A stretch of 64,000 bases of DNA from Martinezella tropici (GCF_003287875.1 NZ_QMKK01000021.1:62001-126000); one strand, 5' to 3'. Positions 35,768 through 45,917 are shown, counted from the stretch's first letter. Numbers and translations: made by a program. Notes: a model not told the origin generated them from the sequence alone.

Positions 35768-35876
35768 ATGACATGTTTTCGAGCATTGGCCTGTTTGGGC
35801 CATCGGCATTGGCGTAGCGCGGCAAAAGGAGCCGCCGGCGATGTCTTGAGATGCTCGATCGAGACCGGAAAAGACC

Positions 35877-37400
35877 ATGACTCTGATCAATCTTCGCAAT
35901 CTGGGCGTCACCATGAGTGCGCCGTTGTTTTCCAATCTCAACTTCACTGTGGATGCCGGCGATCGCGTCGGCATCGTTGCTGCGAATGGACGCGGGAAGA
36001 CCACGCTGCTCAACTGCATCACGGGCAGGCAAGAGCCGACCACGGGCGAGATCACCCGCGCCCGGGGCTTGCGCGTCGGCTATGTCGAACAGAATGTGCC
36101 GGCGAACCTGCTGGATGTCTCCTTCTATGAGGCAGTCCTGCGCGCTTTGCCCAAGGAGCAGGTCGCGAGCGAGGGCTGGCGTGTCGACGTCACTCTCGAT
36201 TCACTCGATGTGCCTGATGCGATGCGGGAGAGGACGTTGGCTCAGCTCAGCGGGGGCTGGCAGCGGCTTGCCATGCTTGCACGCGTATGGGTAACCGAGC
36301 CCGACGTGCTGCTGCTGGATGAACCGACCAACCATCTCGATCTCGCCAAGATCGCGCTGCTGGAGGATTGGTTGAATGCCTTGCCGCGCGACGTGCCCGT
36401 CATCATCGCCAGCCACGACCGCGCCTTCCTCGATGCCGTCTGCGATCGCACTTTGTTCCTGCGTCAGGATCAGTCGCAAACCTATGCGCTGCCCTATAGC
36501 CGGGCGCGTGCGGCGCTGGACGAAGTCGATGCCTCGGATGAGCGGCGTTACCAGAAGGAGATGAAGACGGCGCAGCAACTGCGCAAGCAGGCGGCCAAGC
36601 TCTATAATCTCGGTGTCAATTCCGGCAGCGATCTCCTGACGGTGAAGACGAAACAGCTGAAGGCGCGGGCGGAGAAGCTGGAGGACAGCGCCAGACCGGG
36701 CTACCGCGAGCGTTCCTCCGGCTCGATCAAGCTCGTCAATCGAGGCATCCATGCCAAGGTGCTGCTGACGCTGGAGGATGTCGCGGTGACCACGCCCGAC
36801 GGTACGCTGCTGTTCAAGACGGGCCAGCAGTGGATTTGTCAGGGTGATCGCATCGTGCTGCTCGGGCAGAATGGCGCCGGCAAGACGCGGTTCGTGGAGA
36901 TGATCCGCAGGGCGATCGCCGATCCGTCTGTCGGTGGCGCAATCAAGCCGACGCCGTCTCTGGTGCTGGGTTACAGCGATCAGGCGCTCTCCAATCTCGG
37001 CCAGAAGGACACGCCGCTCGGCATGATCACACGCCTGTTCGAGCTCGGCGAGCAGCGTGCCCGCACGCTGCTGGTCGGCGTCGGAATCAACATCGACATG
37101 CAGGGCAAAGAGATCGGCCGTCTGTCCGGCGGGCAGAAGGCACGGCTTGCCATGCTGGCGCTGCGGTTGACCAATCCCAACTTCTACCTGCTCGACGAGC
37201 CGACCAACCATCTGGATATCGACGGCCAGGAGGCGTTGGAGGGCGAGCTGACGGCGAATGAGGCGAGCTGCCTTCTCGTCTCGCATGACCGTAGTTTCGT
37301 GCGATCGGTCGGCAACCGGTTCTGGCTGATCGACCGGAAGCGGTTGGTCGAAGTGGATGGCCCGGAGGAGTTCTTCGAGGCGGCGAGAGTGCAGGAATGA
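35877..37400 (+). CDS. ABC-F family ATPase (ribosome-associated, possible antibiotic resistance type)
   Basis: A 507-residue soluble protein with two ABC cassettes and no membrane domain. The first P-loop is AANGRGKTT and the second GQNGAGKTR. Both LSGG signatures and both Walker B motifs (LLLDEPTNHLDL, LLDEPTNHLDI) are present, joined by a linker at about residues 220-285 rich in Lys, Arg and Leu. ABC-F proteins bind the ribosomal E-site and either tune translation or protect against antibiotics. The 186 bp leader behind a strong small ORF resembles inducible resistance ABC-F genes. Drug class cannot be inferred. Confidence 0.85.
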   Translation: MTLINLRNLGVTMSAPLFSNLNFTVDAGDRVGIVAANGRGKTTLLNCITGRQEPTTGEITRARGLRVGYVEQNVPANLLDVSFYEAVLRALPKEQVASEGWRVDVTLDSLDVPDAMRERTLAQLSGGWQRLAMLARVWVTEPDVLLLDEPTNHLDLAKIALLEDWLNALPRDVPVIIASHDRAFLDAVCDRTLFLRQDQSQTYALPYSRARAALDEVDASDERRYQKEMKTAQQLRKQAAKLYNLGVNSGSDLLTVKTKQLKARAEKLEDSARPGYRERSSGSIKLVNRGIHAKVLLTLEDVAVTTPDGTLLFKTGQQWICQGDRIVLLGQNGAGKTRFVEMIRRAIADPSVGGAIKPTPSLVLGYSDQALSNLGQKDTPLGMITRLFELGEQRARTLLVGVGINIDMQGKEIGRLSGGQKARLAMLALRLTNPNFYLLDEPTNHLDIDGQEALEGELTANEASCLLVSHDRSFVRSVGNRFWLIDRKRLVEVDGPEEFFEAARVQE

Positions 37401-37492
37401 GAGAAGGATGGGCGGAGGCGAAAAATCGTTTCTGCCCATTCTCCAAGATTGCGGCTTGCGTATCCCCTCATCTCACGCTAACAATTCCCGCC

Positions 37493-37540
37493 ATGACCAC
37501 GTCCTTGAACAACATTGCAGTTTGGTGGTGGGCACGCTGA
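37493..37540 (+). CDS. trpL: trp operon leader peptide TrpL
   Basis: A 15-residue ORF, MTTSLNNIAVWWWAR, with three consecutive Trp codons just before its end, like the Sinorhizobium leader peptide. Ribosome stalling at these codons under tryptophan shortage lets GGCGGC (37541-37546) pair with GCCGCC (37579-37584), preventing terminator formation. In Sinorhizobium the free peptide and leader RNA also act in trans. It lies 115 bp before trpE(G). Confidence 0.93.
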   Translation: MTTSLNNIAVWWWAR

Positions 37541-37577
37541 GGCGGCCTCGACCAATCGTGTTCAAAGACGACGAGTG

Positions 37578-37608
37578 AGCCGCCCGAGATTTCGAGGCGG
37601 CTTTTTTG
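37578..37608 (+). terminator. trp attenuator terminator
   Basis: AGCCGCC plus CGA pairs with TCG and GGCGGCT around a short loop and is followed by six T residues (37602-37607). It lies 38 nt after the trpL stop. The antiterminator partner GGCGGC is at 37541-37546, immediately after the leader stop codon. Confidence 0.9.
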
Positions 37609-37655
37609 TTATATTGGCCGCCTGTCATCCGGGCCCGACAACGGAGTGAGGAACA

Positions 37656-39845
37656 ATGGTAACGATCCTTCGGGATGATGGTGCGGAAATCTACGAGACG
37701 AAGGGCGGCATCACCGTCACCCGGCAGCGCCGGCCGACGCCCTATGCGGATGCCGTATCGTCTTACATCGATAAGCTCGATGAGCGCCGCGGCGCGGTAT
37801 TTTCGTCGAACTACGAATATCCCGGCCGCTATACACGCTGGGATACCGCCATCGTCGACCCGCCGCTCGGCCTGTCCTGCAACGGGCGCGATGTCTGGAT
37901 CGAAGCCTATAACGAGCGCGGCGAAGTCATCCTCGGCTTTATCGCTGAGAAGCTGAAGACCGTTTCCGAAGTGGTGCTTGGCACCTCGACGCCGCGCCGG
38001 CTCGATCTCACGGTCAAGACGCCGGATCGCGTTTTCACCGAGGAAGAGCGCTCGAAGATGCCGACGGTCTTCACCGTGCTGCGCGCCGTGACCGATCTAT
38101 TCTATTCCCAGGCCGATGCCAGCATCGGCTTCTACGGCGCCTTCGGCTATGATCTCGCCTTCCAGTTCGACGCGATCGATCTGAAGCTCAAGCGCCCGGA
38201 CGACCAGCGCGACATGGTGCTCTACCTGCCGGACGAAATCCTGGTGGTGGATAACTATTCCGCCAAGGCCTGGATCGATCGCTACGACTTCGCCAAAGGC
38301 GACGTATCGACGGAAGGCAAGTCGGGCGAGATTGCGCCAGAGCCGTTCCGGCACACCGATGCCATTCCGCCGAAGAGCGATCATCGCCCCGGCGAATATG
38401 CCGAACTGGTGGTCAAGGCGAAGGAGAGCTTCCGCAAGGGCGACCTCTTCGAAGTGGTGCCCGGCCAGAAGTTCATGGAGCGCTGTGAGAGCAAGCCATC
38501 CGATATTTCCAAACGCCTGAAGGCGATCAATCCGTCGCCCTATTCCTTCTTCATCAATCTCGGCAATCAGGAATATCTCGTCGGCGCTTCGCCTGAAATG
38601 TTCGTGCGCGTATCCGGCCGCCGCATTGAGACCTGCCCGATTTCGGGAACGATCAAGCGCGGCGACGATCCGATCGCCGACAGCGAGCAGATCCTGAAAC
38701 TGCTGAATTCCAAGAAGGACGAGTCGGAACTCACCATGTGCTCCGACGTCGACCGCAACGACAAGAGCCGCGTCTGCGAGCCGGGTTCGGTCAAGGTCAT
38801 CGGCCGCCGGCAGATCGAGATGTATTCGCGCCTCATCCACACGGTCGACCATATCGAGGGCCGTCTGCGTGACGATATGGACGCCTTCGACGGCTTCCTC
38901 AGCCACGCCTGGGCCGTCACCGTCACCGGCGCGCCGAAGCTCTGGGCCATGCGCTTCATCGAGAGCCACGAGAAGAGCCCGCGCGCCTGGTACGGCGGCG
39001 CGATCGGCATGGTGGGCTTCAATGGCGACATGAACACCGGTCTGACGCTACGCACCGTTCGCATCAGGGACGGCATTGCCGAGGTGCGGGCCGGCGCGAC
39101 GCTGCTCAACGACTCGATCCCCGAGGAAGAAGAAGCCGAAACCGAACTGAAGGCCTCCGCCATGCTTTCCGCCATCCGTGATGCCAAGACCGGCAATTCC
39201 GGCAAACAGCAACGCGACGTCGCTTCCGTCGGCAAGGGCGTGAAGATCCTGCTCGTCGATCACGAGGACAGCTTCGTCCATACGCTCGCCAATTATTTCC
39301 GCCAGACGGGCGCGACGGTGTCTACCGTGCGTACGCCGGTGCCGGAAGAAGTCTTCGACCGGCTCGATCCGGATCTCATCGTGCTGTCGCCAGGACCTGG
39401 CAATCCGAAGGATTTCGATTGCAAGGCGACCATCAAGAAGGCGAGGGCGCGCAACCTGCCGATCTTCGGCGTCTGCCTGGGCCTGCAGGCGCTGGCCGAA
39501 GCCTATGGCGGCGAGCTGCGTCATCTGGCGATCCCGATGCACGGCAAGCCTTCGCGCATCCGCGTGCTGGAGCCGGGTCTCGTCTTCTCCGGTCTTGGCC
39601 GCGAAGTGACGGTCGGTCGCTACCACTCGATCTTTGCCGATCCGTCGAGCCTGCCGCGCGACTTCATGATCACGGCCGAGAGCGAAGACGGCACGATCAT
39701 GGGCATCGAGCATGTGAAGGAGCCGATCGCGGCCGTGCAGTTCCACCCGGAATCGATCATGACGCTCGGCGGCGATGCCGGCATGCGGATGATCGAGAAT
39801 GTCGTGGCGCATCTGGCGCGGCGGGCGAAGACGAAGGCCGCCTGA
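37656..39845 (+). CDS. trpE: fused anthranilate synthase TrpE-TrpG
   Basis: A 729-residue fusion typical of Rhizobiaceae. The N-terminal chorismate-binding component I contains the [17 protein letters not shown] and [18 protein letters not shown] motifs. A type 1 glutamine amidotransferase domain starts near residue 528 ([20 protein letters not shown]), with catalytic Cys607 in [10 protein letters not shown] and the late His-Glu pair in VQFHPESIM. It makes anthranilate from chorismate and glutamine, the first step of tryptophan synthesis. It is controlled by the upstream trpL attenuator. GAGG ribosome site before the ATG. Confidence 0.97.
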   Translation: MVTILRDDGAEIYETKGGITVTRQRRPTPYADAVSSYIDKLDERRGAVFSSNYEYPGRYTRWDTAIVDPPLGLSCNGRDVWIEAYNERGEVILGFIAEKLKTVSEVVLGTSTPRRLDLTVKTPDRVFTEEERSKMPTVFTVLRAVTDLFYSQADASIGFYGAFGYDLAFQFDAIDLKLKRPDDQRDMVLYLPDEILVVDNYSAKAWIDRYDFAKGDVSTEGKSGEIAPEPFRHTDAIPPKSDHRPGEYAELVVKAKESFRKGDLFEVVPGQKFMERCESKPSDISKRLKAINPSPYSFFINLGNQEYLVGASPEMFVRVSGRRIETCPISGTIKRGDDPIADSEQILKLLNSKKDESELTMCSDVDRNDKSRVCEPGSVKVIGRRQIEMYSRLIHTVDHIEGRLRDDMDAFDGFLSHAWAVTVTGAPKLWAMRFIESHEKSPRAWYGGAIGMVGFNGDMNTGLTLRTVRIRDGIAEVRAGATLLNDSIPEEEEAETELKASAMLSAIRDAKTGNSGKQQRDVASVGKGVKILLVDHEDSFVHTLANYFRQTGATVSTVRTPVPEEVFDRLDPDLIVLSPGPGNPKDFDCKATIKKARARNLPIFGVCLGLQALAEAYGGELRHLAIPMHGKPSRIRVLEPGLVFSGLGREVTVGRYHSIFADPSSLPRDFMITAESEDGTIMGIEHVKEPIAAVQFHPESIMTLGGDAGMRMIENVVAHLARRAKTKAA

Positions 39846-39872
39846 GGCCAGCGTTTAGAGCGCAGAATTTGC

Positions 39873-39912
39873 TAGCCCCATGCACTCGGAAAAAGTGCAT
39901 GGGGCTATTTTT
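39873..39912 (+). terminator. trpE(G) terminator
   Basis: A 13 bp perfect stem (TAGCCCCATGCAC at 39873-39885, complement at 39895-39907) with a 9 nt loop is followed by five T residues (39908-39912), 28 bp after the trpE stop. An ATG inside its right arm (39899) is therefore not a gene start. Confidence 0.92.
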
Positions 39913-39973
39913 ATGCCTTGAAAGAGCCAACAAACCGCTGAAGAAATTCAGTATTGCAGGGGGCTTTCAGTCG

Positions 39974-40717
39974 GTGATCTCAAGAATATTCAAGGGCGTT
40001 TTCTTCTCCGTTCTTGCCGTCGTGCTCCTTGTCGGTCTCGGCATCGTCGCGCCGCGTCCGCTCTGGTATGACCAACCGGGTGCGCGCAGCGAGCGCTCAC
40101 AACAAATCCTCGTGCTCAGCAACCCCATCCATACGGATATTGCCATTCCCGTTGATGGCGATCTTCTCACGCGTTTCGCCTTCCTGCGGTCGGCCGGGCT
40201 GGATCTCGGCAATCCCAACCTGCGCTATCTCATTTTCGGCTGGGGCGGCCGAAGCTTCTATACGGAAACGCGCACATGGGCCGATTTGAAGGCGGGTCCC
40301 GTCTTGAAGAGCTTTGCGTTCGACCGTTCCGTCATTCATGCGGAGCTGGCGGGCGATATCCCGCTGGAGGCGCCTGCTGTGACGGTCATCGACATCGATG
40401 CCGAAGGTCTTGAGCGGCTCAAGCAATTCGTTCTCGCCAGCTTTGATCGCTCCGATAGCAATCCGATACCCCTGCCTGGCAGCAACTATGGGCCAAACGA
40501 TGCGTTCTTCGAAGCGCGGGGTTATTTCAACGCGCTGATGGGATGCAATACCTGGACGGCTGCCGCGCTGAGGCAGGCGGGCTTGACCTCCGGTCTCTGG
40601 ACGTCATTGCCTTGGATGCTGCGAATGTCCTTGCGGCTGCATAATGACGACGAACGCTTTGCGGCAAGCCATACTTTGCCTTTGAGGCGGTTTGACTTGC
40701 TTCAGGTTGTATCCTAG
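39974..40717 (+). CDS. DUF2459 (TIGR02117) family exported protein
   Basis: A 247-residue protein. The start is set at GTG 39974, which has an AGGGGG site about 9 nt upstream. The in-frame ATG at 39899 lies in the trpE terminator hairpin. A membrane or signal segment (residues 5-25, VFFSVLAVVLLVGLGIVAP) precedes a domain with SNPIHTDIAIPVDGDLL, IFGWGGRSFYTETRTWADL and GCNTWTAAALRQAG. The Cys and His residues in these conserved stretches resemble a papain-like arrangement, but the family is uncharacterised. Probably envelope-located. Confidence 0.75.
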   Translation: MISRIFKGVFFSVLAVVLLVGLGIVAPRPLWYDQPGARSERSQQILVLSNPIHTDIAIPVDGDLLTRFAFLRSAGLDLGNPNLRYLIFGWGGRSFYTETRTWADLKAGPVLKSFAFDRSVIHAELAGDIPLEAPAVTVIDIDAEGLERLKQFVLASFDRSDSNPIPLPGSNYGPNDAFFEARGYFNALMGCNTWTAAALRQAGLTSGLWTSLPWMLRMSLRLHNDDERFAASHTLPLRRFDLLQVVS

Positions 40718-40803
40718 TCTTTTCGTCGTTCCTGTGGGGCACATCGGCATCGGGCCGAAAGGGCTAGGCCTGCCCGCTGATATCACTCAGCAGGAGTCTG
40801 TCC

Positions 40804-41439
40804 ATGCCAACCCTCGATACCTACCGTAAACAAGCCAAGCTGTTGATGCGCTGGCACCGAGAGCGCGACTATTCCATTGGTGGAAGAGTGCGAATGCTCG
40901 ATCGTTTCAAGGCGCTGACGGATCGCGAGATCCTGGCGATGAAATTCCCCTTATCGTTAGCGCAGGAGATCGTCGCGGTCGAAGCGGGCCACAGGAGCTG
41001 GGCGGAATTGAAGTCCGTTGCAGCGGACGCCCCGAAGATGCCGGCTGCTGCAGCGGAGCCGCCGGTTTTCAAGAGCATCGTTCCCATCCTTTTCGTGCGG
41101 GATGTGGCTGCGAGTGCGGCCTTCTTCAGGGAGAAGCTGGGCTTCTTCGAGGACTTCCTGCATGGGTCGCCGCCGTTCTATGGGGCGGTGTCGCGCGACG
41201 GCATCTGCATCCACTTGCGGCTTGTCTATGAGCCCTATTTTGCTGCGGCGGCGGCAAAGGAGGGGGCACTCATTCTGGCTTCTATCGAAGTTTCGAATGT
41301 CCAGGGATTGTTCGAAGAGTTCAAGGCTAGGGGCGTTGATTTCGCGCAGCCGCTGACCAAGCAGGCATGGGGTGGCACCGATTTTCATGTGCGCGATCCG
41401 GATGGCAACGTGTTCTCGTTTGTCGCGTTCCGATCGTAA
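40804..41439 (+). CDS. glyoxalase/VOC superfamily protein with N-terminal helical domain
   Basis: A 211-residue protein. Residues 1-75 form a helical module (YRKQAKLLMRWHRERDYSIG, then FPLSLAQEIVAVEAGHRSW) found in a glyoxalase-like subfamily. Residues 88-211 form a VOC domain (IVPILFVRDVAASAAFFREK, ending in WGGTDFHVRDPDGNVFSFVA). The final DPDGN motif is typical of bleomycin-resistance/glyoxalase proteins. The ligand or reaction is unknown. It is separated by 86 bp from the DUF2459 gene. Confidence 0.75.
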   Translation: MPTLDTYRKQAKLLMRWHRERDYSIGGRVRMLDRFKALTDREILAMKFPLSLAQEIVAVEAGHRSWAELKSVAADAPKMPAAAAEPPVFKSIVPILFVRDVAASAAFFREKLGFFEDFLHGSPPFYGAVSRDGICIHLRLVYEPYFAAAAAKEGALILASIEVSNVQGLFEEFKARGVDFAQPLTKQAWGGTDFHVRDPDGNVFSFVAFRS

Positions 41440-41478
41440 CGCTTTGAGCCGTCGAGGGTTGCCGCGGAGCGGCGGCCC

Positions 41479-42294
<816 letters not shown>

Positions 42295-42469
42295 TTAGTG
42301 CGCAATCGCGGACGAAATTACCAGCATGATTTTCCACAGGCGAGCGTGTAATCGGCTTCCTGTTGTCACGGAACGGCGGCTTGCGCCAAATCTTGCTCAT
42401 GCTTCGGCCTGCATTACAAGAGCGCGCTTCGTTCCAGTCGTGCGGTGGGGGCGAATTGTCGTGCGGAAA

Positions 42470-42523
42470 ATGGCGACCACCTTTGACAAACTCGGCATTG
42501 TGTCGCATATGGACCGTCAATAA
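42470..42523 (+). CDS. doubtful leader-like mini-ORF upstream of the CDF exporter
   Basis: A 17-residue ORF, MATTFDKLGIVSHMDRQ, preceded by GTGCGGAAA. Its TAA stop overlaps the left base of the terminator hairpin, the same arrangement as in attenuators. It is part of a longer open frame beginning at 42326. It has no repeated amino acid. Support is positional only. Confidence 0.25.
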   Translation: MATTFDKLGIVSHMDRQ

Positions 42524-42555
42524 GCCGCCTGCGCGAAATTCGCGCGGGCGGTTTT
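42522..42555 (+). terminator. terminator-like hairpin upstream of the CDF gene
   Basis: CCGCC-T-GCGCG pairs with CGCGC-G-GGCGG (one G-T pair) around AAATT, extended by AAG/TTT, and is followed by four T residues. It reads toward the CDF gene at 42623 and there is no complete protein gene upstream on this strand, so it ends a leader or small RNA. Confidence 0.65.
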
Positions 42556-42622
42556 GCATTTCAACGGCGCCTTTCTTGCAATTCATTCGCATGAGCAGGC
42601 GTGGGGACATTTGGAGACGGGC

Positions 42623-43537
42623 ATGAACAGTCAGGGAAACGATACGATCAGGCGGCTCGCCCTCTGGGGTATCCCGCTGTCGCTCGGCGTCATGGGACTG
42701 AAGATGCTGGCCTGGTGGCTGACAGGCTCGGTGGCGCTCCTGTCCGACGGGCTTGAATCGCTCGTCAACGTCGTCGCTGCCTTCATCGCCTTCTTCGTCA
42801 TCCGCTACGCGCAGAAGCCGGCAGACCACGATCATCCCTTCGGGCATCACAAGGCGGAATATCTCTCTGCCGTTACCGAAGGGGTGATGATCGTCGTTGC
42901 GGCGCTGATGATCGTGCAGGAAGCGGTCGGGCATCTCGGCAATCCGCAGCCGATGCAGGCGCCTGTGCTCGGTCTCGCCATCAACTTCGTCGCCGGCGTC
43001 ATTAACGGCGCCTGGGCCCTGACCTTGATCCGAGCCGGAAGGACGCACCGCTCGCCGGCATTGACGGCGGACGGCCAGCACATCATGTCCGATGTCTATA
43101 CCTCCATCGGCGTGCTGATCGGCCTGTTGCTGGCACTCGGCACCGGTCAGCCGATCTTCGACCCTGTGCTTGCCATTCTCGTCGCCATCAACATTCTCTA
43201 CCAGGGCTGGAAGGTCATCTCCAGTTCCATCGATGGACTTATGGACAAGGCCGTGCTGCCGGAGGAAGAGGAGATCATCAAGGATGCGATCGCCAAGAAT
43301 GCCGAGGGGTCGCTCGGCGTTCATGATCTCAAGACGCGCAGGGCAGGGGCCGTGACCTTCGTCGATTTCCACATGGTCGTGCCCGCCGCCATGCCGGTGC
43401 GGGAGGCGCATCGAATCTGCGATCGCCTTGAAGATGCCATACGGGCGATCCATGCGGGCGCCGAAATAGCCATTCATGTGGAGCCGGAGGGCGAGAAGGC
43501 CCATGGTATCCGCGTTAAAGTGATCAAGGAGACTTAA
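42623..43537 (+). CDS. cation diffusion facilitator (CDF) metal exporter
   Basis: A 304-residue membrane protein starting at 42623 with a GGAGACGGG ribosome site. Six membrane helices are expected within residues 10-205, followed by a cytoplasmic metal-sensing domain. The TM5 metal site HxxxD is present (His153, Asp157). The TM2 site reads D42xxxS46 rather than the usual DxxxD or HxxxD. The loop [12 protein letters not shown] is conserved. It exports a divalent metal such as zinc, iron, manganese or cobalt; the altered TM2 site makes the ion uncertain. It is 2 bp before queF and probably co-transcribed. Confidence 0.85.
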   Translation: MNSQGNDTIRRLALWGIPLSLGVMGLKMLAWWLTGSVALLSDGLESLVNVVAAFIAFFVIRYAQKPADHDHPFGHHKAEYLSAVTEGVMIVVAALMIVQEAVGHLGNPQPMQAPVLGLAINFVAGVINGAWALTLIRAGRTHRSPALTADGQHIMSDVYTSIGVLIGLLLALGTGQPIFDPVLAILVAINILYQGWKVISSSIDGLMDKAVLPEEEEIIKDAIAKNAEGSLGVHDLKTRRAGAVTFVDFHMVVPAAMPVREAHRICDRLEDAIRAIHAGAEIAIHVEPEGEKAHGIRVKVIKET

Positions 43538-43539
43538 AG

Positions 43540-44004
43540 ATGCCCAAGACCGATGTGTCCGGCCTGTCGATGCTCGGCAATCAGACGGAAACCGCCAGCA
43601 ATCCGGAAGAGGCCGTTCTGGAGAAGGTGCCGTCCGGCCATGCCGGCACCGATTACGTCGTGCGCTTCACCGCGCCCGAATTCACCTCGCTTTGCCCGAT
43701 GACGGGACAGCCCGATTTTGCCCATATCGTCATCGACTACATTCCGAACGAATGGCTGGTGGAATCGAAGTCGCTGAAGCTTTTCCTGCATTCCTTCCGC
43801 AATCACGGCGCGTTCCACGAGGATTGCTCGATCTATATCGCCAAGCGCCTGGTGGATCTGCTGCAGCCGAAGTGGCTGCGCATCGGCGCCTACTGGTATC
43901 CGCGCGGCGGCATTCCGATCGACGTCTTCTGGCAGACAGGCAAGCCGCCGGAGGGCGTCTGGTTGCCGGATCAGGGTGTGCAGCCATATCGCGGCCGAGG
44001 CTGA
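43540..44004 (+). CDS. queF: NADPH-dependent preQ0 reductase QueF
   Basis: A 154-residue enzyme of the short (type I) QueF form. The catalytic Cys52 and Asp59 lie in [13 protein letters not shown] and the family motif is [14 protein letters not shown]. It reduces 7-cyano-7-deazaguanine to 7-aminomethyl-7-deazaguanine for queuosine in tRNA. It starts 2 bp after the CDF gene stop, so it is likely translated from the same message. A terminator follows directly. Confidence 0.95.
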   Translation: MPKTDVSGLSMLGNQTETASNPEEAVLEKVPSGHAGTDYVVRFTAPEFTSLCPMTGQPDFAHIVIDYIPNEWLVESKSLKLFLHSFRNHGAFHEDCSIYIAKRLVDLLQPKWLRIGAYWYPRGGIPIDVFWQTGKPPEGVWLPDQGVQPYRGRG

Positions 44005-44007
44005 ATG

Positions 44008-44038
44008 AAAAAGCCGTCATCCGGGGATGGCGGCTTTT
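44008..44038 (+). terminator. queF terminator
   Basis: AAAAGCCGTCATC pairs with GATGGCGGCTTTT (one G-T pair), with a short C/G-rich loop, 3 bp after the queF stop. The A-run on the left means it could serve the convergent DUF2076 gene too. Confidence 0.85.
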
Positions 44039-44063
44039 CTGCTAGATTCGATGAGGCTGCGGC

Positions 44064-44876
44064 TCAGGCGAATGAGTTGTCGTCGCCATCGTCATAGGAC
44101 GAGTCATCATAATCATCGTCCTGAGCGTCTTGGGCAGCGTCCTGGGCGTAATCGGCCGCGCTCTGATCATTCTGATCGCTATTGTCGTCATTGCCGAAAT
44201 AGTTGTTGTTGATGATCGTTTCCTGCACCGGCTGTTCGGCCGCATTGGCCGCCGTGCCGCCGAAGAGACCGCTGCCGGCATTGCCGCCAAAGAGGCCGCC
44301 GCCAGTCCCGCCCAGATGCGGGCTGAAGAGGCTGGAGAGCGATTCCGCCAGCATTACGCCACCCGCGACGCCGGCTGCCGTGCCAAGCGCACCGCGCAGG
44401 AAGCTGCCGCCAGCCGAAGGCGCGGCTGCCTGCTGGCTCCACGGGCCTGACGGCTGTGGTTGCGGCTGGCCAGCCCAAGGGCCGGACTGAGGCGCATTGC
44501 GGGCATAATCGTCATAGAGGCGGCCCTGCTGCTGCGGATTGCCGCCCTGTGGAGCTACGGCGCGCTGCTGCTGGCCGCCGCCGAAGAGCGAGCCGATCCC
44601 GCCGAGGAAACCGCCGCTCTGGCCCTGCGGGTGATTGTCGGCGCCCTGCTGCTCGAGTTCATGCACACGGGCCTCGAGCTGCTGGATGCGGTCAGCCGCA
44701 GCCTTCATGCCCTGTTCCTGCATGATGACGGCCTGCGCCAGGAAATAGGGCGCATAGGGCTGGTCGCGGACCGCCTGGTTGATAAAGGCCTCCGCGTCGG
44801 CGTCGCGCTGCGTGCTGGCCGCACCGCGCACGCGATCGAAGAGAGAGGCAAGCAATTGACGTTCTTCTGGCGACAT
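44064..44876 (-). CDS. DUF2076 family protein with low-complexity Gln/Gly region
   Basis: A 270-residue protein. Residues 1-75 form a helical DUF2076 domain (SPEERQLLASLFDRVRGAAS, then RDQPYAPYFLAQAVIMQEQG). The middle is rich in Gln, Gly and Pro, with the hydrophobic GALGTAAGVAGGVMLAESL near residues 155-175. The C-terminus is highly acidic with many Asp and Ala residues. The family occurs widely in proteobacteria and is uncharacterised; the domain order suggests a peripheral membrane or oligomerising protein. Single gene. Confidence 0.8.
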   Translation of the reverse strand: MSPEERQLLASLFDRVRGAASTQRDADAEAFINQAVRDQPYAPYFLAQAVIMQEQGMKAAADRIQQLEARVHELEQQGADNHPQGQSGGFLGGIGSLFGGGQQQRAVAPQGGNPQQQGRLYDDYARNAPQSGPWAGQPQPQPSGPWSQQAAAPSAGGSFLRGALGTAAGVAGGVMLAESLSSLFSPHLGGTGGGLFGGNAGSGLFGGTAANAAEQPVQETIINNNYFGNDDNSDQNDQSAADYAQDAAQDAQDDDYDDSSYDDGDDNSFA

Positions 44877-45107
44877 GATGGCCTCCTTGGCTATCCGTGC
44901 TGTAAATTCGGGGCGCGATCTCTAACCGCGCTGACCTGACGTAGGATCAAATCTCGGCTTTTCAAAGCCATTCAAGTTACATTTCGGTAATCCGCAACCA
45001 TAACACCATGTTGTCAGCCGCTATTCCCGCCTTGTCTTTTTCCGGCATTGTTTTACGCATTGAGTCGCACTATGTGCGGTGAACGACGCATCATGCTGGA
45101 GAGTTGA

Positions 45108-45695
45108 ATGAACGACGAAGACGAACAGGAAGACAAGAAGACCGAGCAGCCCTTGGGCAAGGACGCGGAGGCGAATCTTTTCAAGTCGCGTTCGATCTTC
45201 ATCTATGGCGGCATCACGCAGGAACTGGCGCAGAAGGTCTGCTCCCAGCTCGTGGCGCTTTCCGCTGCCAGCGACGATGATATCCGCATCTATGTGAACT
45301 CGCCCGGCGGCCACGTCGAGTCAGGCGATTCCATCCACGACATGATCAAGTTCATCAAGCCGAAGGTCTGGATGATCGGTACGGGCTGGGTCGCCTCTGC
45401 CGGAGCGCTGATTTACGTCTCCGCTCCCAAGGAGCGCCGTATTTGCCTGCCGAACACGCGCTTCCTGCTGCACCAACCGTCCGGTGGCACGCGCGGCATG
45501 GCCTCCGACATCGAGATCCAGGCACGCGAAATCATCAAGATGAACGAGCGCCTGAACAAGATCTTCTCGGAAGCCACCGGCCAGCCGATCGAAAAGATCG
45601 CCAAGGACACGGACCGCGACTACTGGCTCTCCGCCGAGGAAGCCAAGGCTTATGGCCTGGTCTCGCGCATCGTGACCTCGCAGGCAGAAATCTGA
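45108..45695 (+). CDS. clpP: ATP-dependent Clp protease proteolytic subunit (ClpP paralogue)
   Basis: A 195-residue ClpP. The catalytic triad is present in ClpP order and spacing: Ser97 in GWVASAGA, His122 in LLHQPSGG and Asp171 in DTDRDYW. The region around Ser97 ([13 protein letters not shown]) differs from the canonical QAASMGA, and the acidic N-terminus ([13 protein letters not shown]) differs from standard ClpP. It is therefore one of the secondary ClpP paralogues common in rhizobia and might form mixed rings. No clpX or tig flanks it. It has its own terminator. Confidence 0.92.
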   Translation: MNDEDEQEDKKTEQPLGKDAEANLFKSRSIFIYGGITQELAQKVCSQLVALSAASDDDIRIYVNSPGGHVESGDSIHDMIKFIKPKVWMIGTGWVASAGALIYVSAPKERRICLPNTRFLLHQPSGGTRGMASDIEIQAREIIKMNERLNKIFSEATGQPIEKIAKDTDRDYWLSAEEAKAYGLVSRIVTSQAEI

Positions 45696-45725
45696 TCTAG
45701 CGGGTTTTGCTCGATTGAATTGAGC

Positions 45726-45763
45726 GCCCTCGCTAGCCGGAAGGCTGGCGGGGGCTTTGTTTT
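45726..45763 (+). terminator. clpP terminator
   Basis: GCCCTCGCTAGCC pairs with GGCTGGCGGGGGC (two G-T pairs) around a GGAA loop, followed by TTTGTTTT, 30 bp after the clpP stop. Confidence 0.88.
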
Positions 45764-45917
45764 GAGGTGGCGGGATTGCGTTCGCTTCGACCGAAGAGAA
45801 AGAGCTGGCAGCGAGAGAGCCGCCGCCAGCCTTCGCCACCAGGAGATTGCAACGTTTCCAGGGGCGGCGAATTGGAGTGCTTGAGCTGCGAACCCTGCGG
45901 AATTGGCCGACCACTGC

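Noticed and set aside
39899..39973. ATG start for the DUF2459 gene
   Set aside because: It lies in the right arm of the trpE terminator hairpin; the GTG at 39974 has a proper ribosome site.
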